This document shows, in pieces, positions 24,637 through 30,266 of a stretch of DNA of 35,201 nt (the stretch's first letter is position 1; the number at the start of each line of letters is the position of its first letter). A program made the position numbers and the translations under genes. The stretch is from positions 1 to 35,201 of the forward strand of contig CAMASK010000025.1 of NCBI GenBank assembly GCA_945860895.1, written 5' to 3'. The DNA comes from Bacteriovorax stolpii. Lineage in GTDB: Bacteria > Bdellovibrionota > Bacteriovoracia > Bacteriovoracales > Bacteriovoracaceae. The notes under the pieces were generated by a model. It was not told the DNA's origin, ran no database searches, and saw only the letters and a list, made by a program, of their open reading frames with translations.

Positions 24637-24981
24637 ATGCGACTTACTATAACTGTCATTCTTTTGGCGCAAATGTTGAATGTTTATTCTCAGAATGAAT
24701 ATCTGACACAAGACGCCATTACTAAACCAGCACTAAATCTTCGCTGTAAGGAGCTTCTGCGAGAAAGAGCAGAAAAAATAAAAGTTCAGCAACGATTAAA
24801 CGCCCTTTTGCAGAGAAATCAGGACCTAATTAAAAAAAGTCCGAAGGCAAAGCCAAGCATGCATAATCGTCTACTCTCAAGCCAGATTAAAATAAAAAAC
24901 GAATTATATCTCACCAATCTCAACATTGAGACCATGGAAGAGAGTATTGTCCGCTCTGGCTGTCCCGGCATTTCTCTTTAA
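24637..24981 (+). CDS. Small exported coiled-coil protein
   Basis: This 114-residue protein is of unknown function. It has a signal peptide (MRLTITVILLAQMLNVYS, then QNEY) and then an almost wholly helical, charged mature part (LRCKELLRERAEKIKVQQRL, then NALLQRNQDLI, then IKNELYLTNLNIETMEESI), likely a short coiled coil. Two Cys sit near each end of the mature part. The ATG at 24637 is chosen over the TTG two codons upstream. It is divergent from kdsB and about 75 bp upstream of the TolC-like gene, so it may be an adaptor for that envelope system, but this is only positional. Confidence 0.55.
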   Translation: MRLTITVILLAQMLNVYSQNEYLTQDAITKPALNLRCKELLRERAEKIKVQQRLNALLQRNQDLIKKSPKAKPSMHNRLLSSQIKIKNELYLTNLNIETMEESIVRSGCPGISL

Positions 24982-24982
24982 T

Positions 24983-25008
24983 AACTGATTTTACTTCTCA
25001 GTTTTATT
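24983..25008 (+). terminator. Weak hairpin after the coiled-coil gene
   Basis: AACTGA (24983-24988) can pair with TCAGTT (24998-25003), followed by TTATT. The stem is only 6 bp and AT-rich, so it may attenuate rather than stop transcription into the TolC-like gene. Confidence 0.3.
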
Positions 25009-25023
25009 GATGTTACACTTTTT

Positions 25024-25050
25024 CCCGCACACACCTATTTTTTGCGGGAG
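25024..25050 (+). promoter_or_regulatory. Hairpin overlapping the ribosome site of the TolC-like gene
   Basis: CCCGCA (25024-25029) is complementary to TGCGGG (25043-25048). The right arm overlaps the Shine-Dalgarno GGGAG (25046-25050), 7 bp before the TTG start at 25058. In the folded state the ribosome site would be partly hidden. This site also decides the TTG start, since the ATG at 25051 is out of frame. Confidence 0.4.
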
Positions 25051-25057
25051 ATGAGCT

Positions 25058-26566
25058 TTGCTGAAGCCCATAATTTTCTCTATTCTTTTTATGAGCTTTG
25101 CCTTCGGGCAGGATGAGGATTTAACTTTTCTTGAATCCTCCATAAACTCAGATCCTTCTTCAGACAGTACTGACGCCCCAACAGAAACTTCAAAAAAATC
25201 CCGCTGGAATGTTCGTCGCTCACAACCTGGAAATGAAAAAGAAAAAGTTCAGGAGGGTCGTGTTCTTGATTTACGTTCCATTCTCGAGGAAGGCTTCAGA
25301 AGAAATCCTTTTGAACAAATTCGTGGACAACAAAGAGAACAAATTGATTTATCCAAGACTGATGTATTTCAAAAGTTTTGGTACCCAACTCTAGGGTTAG
25401 AAATGAATACTTCTAATCATCTGATAGATCGCTTTAAACAGTCTTCACAAAACACCCCCGGCATGGGAGCTCAACAAGCACCTAACGGAAGTATTGGACT
25501 GGTGTTTGATGAATATACCCTTTTTAACTGGGGTCGTGATTACCTTCAATATTTAAATGAAAAACAAACTTTAAATCGTAGAACGCAACAATTGAGTGAA
25601 GCACGCAGAAGGCTGAAATTTTCACTTATTAATCAATATTTTAATCTCGTTCGATTCAAAGAGATTCTACGAATTAAACAAGAGCAGCTGCGCCAGACAT
25701 CCTTCATTCATCGTCTGGCCCGAGAGAAACTCCAATTAAGAAAAATTCGGACTCAAGAATATTATCAAACTCGTTCTGAATATCTTCGTTCTCAAACAGA
25801 GTACCAACAAACTCAATTTGAGGTGGGACTTGAAGAAGAGAAGATGGCCAACCTTATGGGTGATGAATATCGAGGTACTTATCGCTCAGTTGAGCAACTA
25901 AAATTTCTCAGTGTTAACACCTCCATGAATGAAGCCTTGAAGCTTTCTCAAGATCAAAGTCAGCCTTATAGGGACGCGAAGGTAGCCTATGATGTGACTT
26001 CTCGTGTGTATGAGAAAACGTTGAAGGACAACCTTCCCCTACCAAAGTTTGGATTTAATCTTGGAACGTATGCTACAGATTTTGGACCTCAAGGCAGCAA
26101 CTATTCCTACCAGACCACTCCTGGCAACAGGAACATTGAACTTGTAGCGTCCATCAATATGCGCTGGACTATTTTGGGTGAAGGTGGCTTCTTTAACAGT
26201 CGTGAAAACCAACAGAGTTATCTAGCCAAAAGAATTGCAGAAATTAATTTTTTCAATACTCGCCGAGAATTGGATGTAAAAGTCAGAACGATTTACAAAA
26301 CAATTCGCTATCTGGAGGAGAAAGTTAATATTTCTCAGTATCAACATAAGAATGCTCAGAGTAACTACGACTCTGCCTTAGATAATTATATCGCCGGTCG
26401 GGCCACTTATGCGGACATAAAGCTTGCCATCGACAATTTGGTTTTCTCGCATATTAATACCGAGAATGTAAAATATGAGCATTTAGTTAAAAAACTGGAG
26501 TTAGCTGACTTCATGGGACTTGAAGATTTTCCAGGGGAAAACTTTGAGTCATTGGCATCGAGGTAA
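25058..26566 (+). CDS. TolC-family outer-membrane efflux/secretion protein
   Basis: This 502-residue protein is an outer-membrane channel of the OEP type, which connects to inner-membrane pumps or type I exporters. It has a signal peptide (LKPIIFSILFMSFAFG, cut before QDED), then a Ser/Thr/Asp-rich linker to about residue 60. Two OEP repeats follow: the first starts RVLDLRSILEEGFRRNPF with long helices (e.g. LNRRTQQLSEARRRLKFSLI), the second near SVNTSMNEALKLSQDQ. It closes with the helix containing YDSALDNYIAGRATYADI, a familiar OEP feature. The start is TTG, based on GGGAG 7 bp upstream. No pump genes are adjacent; an outer-membrane protein gene follows with a 1-nt TAATG overlap. Confidence 0.82.
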   Translation: MLKPIIFSILFMSFAFGQDEDLTFLESSINSDPSSDSTDAPTETSKKSRWNVRRSQPGNEKEKVQEGRVLDLRSILEEGFRRNPFEQIRGQQREQIDLSKTDVFQKFWYPTLGLEMNTSNHLIDRFKQSSQNTPGMGAQQAPNGSIGLVFDEYTLFNWGRDYLQYLNEKQTLNRRTQQLSEARRRLKFSLINQYFNLVRFKEILRIKQEQLRQTSFIHRLAREKLQLRKIRTQEYYQTRSEYLRSQTEYQQTQFEVGLEEEKMANLMGDEYRGTYRSVEQLKFLSVNTSMNEALKLSQDQSQPYRDAKVAYDVTSRVYEKTLKDNLPLPKFGFNLGTYATDFGPQGSNYSYQTTPGNRNIELVASINMRWTILGEGGFFNSRENQQSYLAKRIAEINFFNTRRELDVKVRTIYKTIRYLEEKVNISQYQHKNAQSNYDSALDNYIAGRATYADIKLAIDNLVFSHINTENVKYEHLVKKLELADFMGLEDFPGENFESLASR

Positions 26567-27339
26567 TGATGAGATTTATTTTCCTTATACTTTTAGTTTC
26601 TCAAACTCTTTTTGCTGCGGATCCATTTGATTTAACAAATGAAGAGATCAATCCTGATACGGAACAAATTCTCATCAAGAAGCCTGAGAAATATCTTCGC
26701 AATGAAAGCATGATTTATGATCTAAATACTAATCTGGGAATCAAGGATCAACGTCGTTATACTGGTAAAGATAAAAACAAGTTCTCAGTGGCCGGTCACA
26801 TTTCAGCTAACTATGAACACTTGAATGATATCTTAGGATTTGATGTCAACTATATGAGACGTTCGGATCGCTACAACAGAATCTGGTATGGTTTTCAATT
26901 TTTCCAAAACCGAACTTTCTTTGATTCTATAACACAAAACAAAACCGCTGCATCTAGTGATAACGCCAATTCTGATTCTCAGTTTCAGCGTCCAAACAAT
27001 GTGAAGAATAATGTCTTTGCGGGTGGACTGGGTGCTGGTTATCGCTTCAAACTTCTTATGGACTTTTTTCCAACAGAAGATGTTTTCGAAACAGTTGATG
27101 TCTTCGCTAACTTTATTACTCTGGATGAAACATTCATTAAGCGTAAATATAAGGGTTATGGACTGACTACAAACTACTCCATCACCAAGAGATCAAGCAC
27201 AAGTTACTTTTATGGTGCGAAGTTCTCCTATAATGTAGCTGCCGTTACAAGAGATGCTATTGGTACTGAAAGTAAATCAGATCGAACATTCGCTCTTGGA
27301 TGGCTCTCAGCTGCTTTTGAAATGGGATTTTTCTTCTAA
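26566..27339 (+). CDS. Candidate outer-membrane beta-barrel protein
   Basis: This 257-residue protein is not assigned to a family. It has a signal peptide (MMRFIFLILLVSQTLFAA, cut before DPFD). The mature part has repeated alternating aromatic/polar strands (FSVAGHISANYEHL, RIWYGFQFFQN, VFAGGLGAGYRFKLL, SYFYGAKFSYNVAAV, FALGWLSAAFEMGFFF) and ends in Phe, the usual last residue of outer-membrane barrels. That suggests 8-10 strands. Translation is coupled to the TolC-like gene by the TAATG overlap, so the two probably work together in the outer membrane. Confidence 0.6.
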   Translation: MMRFIFLILLVSQTLFAADPFDLTNEEINPDTEQILIKKPEKYLRNESMIYDLNTNLGIKDQRRYTGKDKNKFSVAGHISANYEHLNDILGFDVNYMRRSDRYNRIWYGFQFFQNRTFFDSITQNKTAASSDNANSDSQFQRPNNVKNNVFAGGLGAGYRFKLLMDFFPTEDVFETVDVFANFITLDETFIKRKYKGYGLTTNYSITKRSSTSYFYGAKFSYNVAAVTRDAIGTESKSDRTFALGWLSAAFEMGFFF

Positions 27340-27341
27340 AT

Positions 27342-27956
27342 TTATTTCATTTCAGTGATGACGTAGTCTTGTCCAGAAAATAGAGACTGTTCATCCTTCA
27401 CATAGACCTTAGCTTCTTCCACTGTTCCAAAGAGCCCCAGACTGACGCGATACCATGTTCCCTTACCAATTAGAGTTGTTTCTTTAATAATTGGTGAATA
27501 GCCTCTTACTGTAAAACCTTCGGCAAATTGCTTTGCTTCTTCAACTGTTGGATAAGACCCTAATTGAATCGTATATTTTCCGGCCATGACATCGGAGCTT
27601 TTAGTTTCAATACTTTGATTAAAAGAAACATCTACAGGCGCAACTTTTTCTTCAGATGAAAACTTCTCGAGTTCATCAGATAAACGTGACTTAGACTCAT
27701 CCATTAATTTTTTTAATTTTTCTTCATCAGTAAGTTTGGAATCCTCTTCAACCGTTTTTTCTACATATTCTTCAAGACCAGATTTAAGTTCTACAGTTTT
27801 CTGATCTTGCGGTGTAATGCCAGATTCAGCGAAACTGAGTTTTTTTCCTAGACGAATACCCAGAGTAAAACTTGTAATGATCAAGACCACCACAAAAATT
27901 AAAACGAGAACAATCTCTTTATTTTCAAAAACGATAACTTTGTTATTTTCTTCCAT
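27342..27956 (-). CDS. SPOR-domain membrane protein
   Basis: This 204-residue protein has a short cytoplasmic N-terminus, one transmembrane helix (about residues 14-36, LVLIFVVVLIITSFTLG), a charged Glu/Lys/Ser-rich linker and a C-terminal SPOR domain from about residue 125. The domain reads YTIQLGSYPTVEEAKQFAEG in repeat one and WYRVSLGLFGTVEEAKVYV in repeat two. SPOR domains bind denuded glycan strands of peptidoglycan, often at the division septum, and this layout is like FtsN or DedD. It stands alone on the minus strand, convergent with the barrel gene (2-bp gap) and divergent from the Tad locus. Confidence 0.82.
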   Translation of the reverse strand: MEENNKVIVFENKEIVLVLIFVVVLIITSFTLGIRLGKKLSFAESGITPQDQKTVELKSGLEEYVEKTVEEDSKLTDEEKLKKLMDESKSRLSDELEKFSSEEKVAPVDVSFNQSIETKSSDVMAGKYTIQLGSYPTVEEAKQFAEGFTVRGYSPIIKETTLIGKGTWYRVSLGLFGTVEEAKVYVKDEQSLFSGQDYVITEMK

Positions 27957-28089
27957 TTCATTATTTTAGGGTCTTAGCCCATTTCGCGCAAAGCTTTTCA
28001 TTTCCGAACAAACTGATCGGTTTTTGCCATTTTTAATGCGAAATCTGGCCTCTGGGATTAAAAACCCTTTCGGCCACAAGGAGGCAAAC

Positions 28090-28296
28090 ATGAAATTGAA
28101 TATTTTTAAGCTAGTTCACAATCAAAAGGGCCAGGGAATCATGGAGTACGTCATCATTTCCAGTTTAATCGGGATTTGCTGCTTGGTTGCTGTGAAGCAG
28201 TTCGGAAAGGTTATTCATGAAAGAATCGAGGAAATGAAGGAAAAAGTTACCAAAGAAATCAAAGTGACCTCAAGCAATACCAGAAGTGATTTTTAA
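28090..28296 (+). CDS. flp: Flp-type (type IVb) prepilin
   Basis: This 68-residue protein starts at 28090, after AAGGAGG (28078-28084, 5 bp spacing); the longer frame from 28024 adds 22 unlikely residues. The N-terminus MKLNIFKLVHNQKG is a leader ending in Gly. Cleavage there leaves QGIMEYVIISSLIG, with Glu and Tyr at mature positions 5 and 6, the hallmark of Flp pilins, and then a hydrophobic helix. After processing and assembly such subunits form the Tad pilus used for surface adhesion. The Lys/Glu-rich tail is somewhat longer than in typical Flp pilins. It is the first gene of the plus-strand Tad-like run that ends at 32653. Confidence 0.75.
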   Translation: MKLNIFKLVHNQKGQGIMEYVIISSLIGICCLVAVKQFGKVIHERIEEMKEKVTKEIKVTSSNTRSDF

Positions 28297-28298
28297 CC

Positions 28299-28577
28299 AT
28301 GAACCTACTTGTTTGGGTTCTGGCCCTTACACTCATAGTCTCTTTAATGGTTGAGTCAGTGGTCTTTTATAAGGCCACTGTCTGCCGGCAAAGGGCTTGG
28401 CTTAAAGGAACTGAACTTGTTACCAGAAACTTGCTCCATTCACCCCAGACTTATGAGCGTTTCGTGGATTTATCTTGCAAGGTCTATGTATCGCGAAGTC
28501 ATAAACGTGTTTTGTGGCACAGGCTCCCCCAACTGAATAAACATGAATTCAAATTAGAACTTAAGGGGAAGTTATAA
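28299..28577 (+). CDS. Small membrane-anchored protein of the Tad-like locus
   Basis: This 92-residue protein has an N-terminal hydrophobic helix (residues 2-24, LVWVLALTLIVSLMVESVVF) and a basic remainder (CRQRAWLKG, RSHKRVLWHR). It could be a minor pseudopilin of the TadE kind: the Glu in the hydrophobic helix is reminiscent, but there is no leader or Gly cleavage site at the start. It begins 2 bp after the flp stop, with no clear ribosome site, suggesting translational coupling. It ends in the TAA that overlaps the presumed ATA start of the next gene. The function is inferred from position only. Confidence 0.5.
   Translation: MNLLVWVLALTLIVSLMVESVVFYKATVCRQRAWLKGTELVTRNLLHSPQTYERFVDLSCKVYVSRSHKRVLWHRLPQLNKHEFKLELKGKL
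28563..28576 (+). promoter_or_regulatory. Ribosome site AAGGGG and ATA start codon of the next gene
   Basis: AAGGGG (28563-28568) lies 5 bp before ATA (28574-28576). The ATA overlaps the TAA stop of the previous gene as ATAA, matching the common ATGA overlap except for the third start base. The nearby ATG at 28581 is in another frame and meets a stop after 11 codons. Confidence 0.45.
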
Positions 28578-29176
28578 AAAATGAACGAGGTGAAGCGACT
28601 TTATTTTGTGTTTTGATCCTGGTGGCCTTAAGTGGACTGCTCACACTAGCAGGGCTTGAATTGCAGCGCAACTTTGTACTTCTCCAAAAGAGAACGCAAT
28701 TATTTTTATGTGTTAAAGAGACCAAGGGTGAATTGAACAACTATCTTTCGTCCATAGGAAGAACAAATTGGGTTTTAAAAAATACAAATCGTGCCCAAGC
28801 CGCTGCAGTCTTTATTCCACCACTTTGGCCACATATCGCAAATGCGGAAAAAATAAAAAAAATCATGAAGGCCCATCAGGCGATGAAGCTGAGCCTTTAT
28901 TATAAGACGCTGTTTAAACTAAAAAACAGGGGCTGCCCGATGGATACAAAAATGTTTCTGAATTCCTATCTACCAGGAAATGATTATGGTTTCTCCAGGA
29001 ATATAGATTCATCAGCTAAATTAAGGACAAACAAATGGACCTATTATTTTTTCGACAAGCCTTATCTTCTCACTCTTCATGTGGACGCATCCGGTGCAGA
29101 AAGTCTTGTTCCCAAACTCGACTACCAGGCAAAGGAGAAAATGGGGACATTGTCCTTCCTTTTATCATCACACTGA
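28574..29176 (+). CDS. Pseudopilin-like protein of the Tad-like locus, apparent ATA start
   Basis: Read from ATA at 28574 it has 200 residues. The N-terminus KNERG followed by EATLFCVLILVALSGLLTLAGL is a prepilin-like leader with cleavage after Gly and a single hydrophobic helix. The first ordinary start in this frame, TTG at 28613, would cut the helix in half and remove the leader, so the upstream part is almost certainly coding. The rest is soluble, with three Cys and an alpha/beta mix (LQKRTQLFLCVKETKGELNNYL near the start). The role is probably that of a TadE/TadG-like minor pilin. A single A-to-G change at 28576 would give ATG and a TGA stop for the previous gene, so sequence error is the main alternative. 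Confidence 0.55.
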   Translation: MKNERGEATLFCVLILVALSGLLTLAGLELQRNFVLLQKRTQLFLCVKETKGELNNYLSSIGRTNWVLKNTNRAQAAAVFIPPLWPHIANAEKIKKIMKAHQAMKLSLYYKTLFKLKNRGCPMDTKMFLNSYLPGNDYGFSRNIDSSAKLRTNKWTYYFFDKPYLLTLHVDASGAESLVPKLDYQAKEKMGTLSFLLSSH

Positions 29177-29301
29177 TGAGTGGAGCTTTATTATTTTCCG
29201 GACTTTTTTTTCTTAACAAACTTTACGAGCATCGAACGAAGGAAGAATTGAATGATTTCAAAACTAATTGGCAGAATCTTGAATCAAAATACCAGGACTA
29301 A
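29035..29301 (+). CDS. Small pseudopilin-like protein overlapping the previous gene
   Basis: From the ATG at 29035 (AAGGA at 29023-29027) it has 88 residues and overlaps the previous gene by 142 bp. The informative part is GKGENG followed by DIVLPFIITLMSGALLFSGL, a prepilin-like Gly site and hydrophobic helix, then a charged coiled tail (KLYEHRTKEELNDFK). The first 30 residues are Ser/Cys/Arg-rich and look like an out-of-frame shadow. A start at the ATG at 29176, coupled through TGATG to the previous stop, would give only 41 residues and lose the leader. The true start is unsettled. A minor pilin of the Tad system is likely, but a frameshift in the region is not excluded. Confidence 0.45.
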   Translation: MDLLFFRQALSSHSSCGRIRCRKSCSQTRLPGKGENGDIVLPFIITLMSGALLFSGLFFLNKLYEHRTKEELNDFKTNWQNLESKYQD

Positions 29302-29677
29302 AATATGGTGGATGAAGCTCGGTATAGCTCTTCTATTGTCCAATATTTTCTTTTTTGTCCTCTTCACCGGAAATGAAGCTCCAAAAGTTGCTCAGGCTAC
29401 ACCTGAGGGTTGGGTTGAAATTCAGATCAAGGCAGAATTACTTACTCCATTTCATTCTGGAAAAAAGGTGCTTTTATTACACCGCAATTCCCGCAAACAT
29501 CTAGAGGCCATGTTAGAAAAATCTCCATTAGAACCTGAGGGACGCTTTACTGTTCTGGTTAAAGAGTCACAAGCACAAGCCCTCTTGTCTTACGATAGCT
29601 GGGAAATTATTCCATTTTTAAAAACGCTCAATTTCGCACCAATTTCTAAAGGAGCAGCACATGAAATTCATTATTAG
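29252..29677 (+). CDS. CpaB/RcpC-like Tad pilus assembly protein, short form
   Basis: This 141-residue protein starts at 29252 after AAGGAAG (29239-29245), overlapping the preceding gene by 50 bp. It has an N-terminal basic segment, one membrane helix (about residues 22-40, LGIALLLSNIFFFVLF) and a periplasmic part with WVEIQIKAELLTPFHSGKKVLLL, then FTVLVKESQAQALLSYDSWEIIPFL. The latter recalls the C-terminal half of CpaB/RcpC, including the TL.V...QA..L element. Classical CpaB is about twice as long and has an SAF domain, which is not clear here. Its place directly before the secretin region agrees with the Tad order cpaB-cpaC. Confidence 0.5.
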   Translation: MISKLIGRILNQNTRTKIWWMKLGIALLLSNIFFFVLFTGNEAPKVAQATPEGWVEIQIKAELLTPFHSGKKVLLLHRNSRKHLEAMLEKSPLEPEGRFTVLVKESQAQALLSYDSWEIIPFLKTLNFAPISKGAAHEIHY

Positions 29678-29957
29678 TTTTACTTTTTTAGCTCTTTTGA
29701 GCTTGCCAGTATTTGCCCGACCAATCCATGTTTACTATGAGCAGAATTCAACGGATGCCAAATGGATTAAAGATATTTTTGTTCAAACTTATCATATACC
29801 AGAAGATTTAATTGCTTTGACAGTGACACCAAAATGCGAGGCTTTAAAAGAGCGAGGAAAACTTGACCTGTGCTTAAACAACAACGGAGACCTTTTGATA
29901 GTCTCCGTTGATCATGAATTCATTTCTGAATCACTTAAAATCTTTCAAACCCCGTAA
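29661..29957 (+). CDS. Small exported protein of the Tad-like locus
   Basis: This 98-residue protein has a signal peptide (MKFIISFTFLALLSLPVFA, then RPIH) and follows AAAGGAG (29648-29654). The mature part of 79 residues is alpha/beta with a Cys pair (PKCEALKERGKLDLCLN). It overlaps the CpaB-like gene by 17 bp. No family is recognised; it may be a periplasmic accessory of the secretin, judged by position between cpaB-like and cpaC. Its codons near the end carry a perfect 10-bp inverted repeat that may terminate the antisense transcript from 30229. Confidence 0.55.
   Translation: MKFIISFTFLALLSLPVFARPIHVYYEQNSTDAKWIKDIFVQTYHIPEDLIALTVTPKCEALKERGKLDLCLNNNGDLLIVSVDHEFISESLKIFQTP
29882..29910 (-). 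terminator. Perfect 10-bp hairpin inside a coding region, possible antisense terminator
   Basis: CAACGGAGAC (29882-29891) pairs fully with GTCTCCGTTG (29901-29910) around a 9-nt loop. On the minus strand the stem is followed by TTGTTTAAG, a weak T-tract. It lies about 62 bp past the stop of the antisense basic-protein gene. On the plus strand there is no T-run. Confidence 0.45.
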
Positions 29958-29969
29958 GGAGCTAAAATG
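29955..29969 (+). promoter_or_regulatory. Ribosome site and ATG separated from the secretin signal peptide
   Basis: TAAGGAG (29955-29961) lies 5 bp before ATG (29967). It is placed exactly where the secretin start is expected after the preceding gene. The frame stays open into the secretin but first passes through about 100 codons antisense to the basic-protein gene. Confidence 0.6.
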
Positions 29970-29971
29970 AA

Positions 29972-30229
29972 TTACTTAGTAGCTGTGGCTTTAGCTTTAG
30001 CTTTTGGAGCTGCTGTTTTTGCAGCTTTAGGTGCAGCTATTTTTGCAACTTTAGGTGCAGCTATTTTTGCAACTTTAGGAGCTGCTGCTTTAGCTTTAGG
30101 AGCACCATCTTCATGGATCGCAAACTTAGGTGTAGTACCTTTGTTACGATTAGCAGCTTTTCTCTTAGCGCCTGCTGCTCTTCTGTGTGCCTTACGACGG
30201 TTTTCTGTTACTGCGGTTCTAGAAGCCAT
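29972..30229 (-). CDS. Lys/Ala-rich small basic protein, antisense to the secretin 5' region
   Basis: This 85-residue protein starts at MASRTAVTENRRKAHRRAAG; the longer frame from 30307 is not needed. The N-terminal 45 residues are strongly basic (NRRKAHRRAAGAKRKAANRN) and include KGTTPKFAIHEDGAPK. The C-terminal 40 are Ala/Pro/Lys repeats (AAPKVAKI, twice exactly, then variants), like the tails of bacterial histone H1-like proteins. Nucleic-acid binding is therefore a fair guess. GAGGAG lies 6 nt before the ATG, and a TTGACA-17-TAGATT promoter precedes it. Codons are those of highly expressed genes (GCT, GCA, AAA, CGT, GGT). Opposite-strand coding in the same bases (29967 to the secretin) is long, but much of it is Ala/Leu/Phe runs expected as shadow. 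Confidence 0.72.
   Translation of the reverse strand: MASRTAVTENRRKAHRRAAGAKRKAANRNKGTTPKFAIHEDGAPKAKAAAPKVAKIAAPKVAKIAAPKAAKTAAPKAKAKATATK
30009..30080. repeat. Three tandem 24-bp repeats
   Basis: Units at 30009-30032, 30033-30056 and 30057-30080. The second and third differ by one base; the first differs from them at a few positions; a degenerate partial copy follows to about 30098. On the minus strand each unit codes one Ala/Pro/Lys octapeptide of the basic protein. Confidence 0.85.
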
Positions 30230-30266
30230 AAATATCTCCTCAAGGAATAGTCTTAATCTTTCAGTT

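Noticed and set aside
27957-28005. TTGCGC-17-TAAAAT promoter for the SPOR gene
   Set aside because: The -10 ends one base before the ATG, so the transcript would begin inside the gene; no downstream start fits the membrane helix.
28066-28078. Sigma-54 promoter or riboswitch upstream of flp from the TGGCC...GGCCA pairing
   Set aside because: No -24/-12 GG-GC pattern with right spacing; the imperfect stem is short and not like a known riboswitch.
28581-28616. 11-codon ORF from ATG 28581 as a leader peptide
   Set aside because: It overlaps a frame with clear prepilin-like coding, and the ribosome site fits the ATA better; no sign of attenuation structure.
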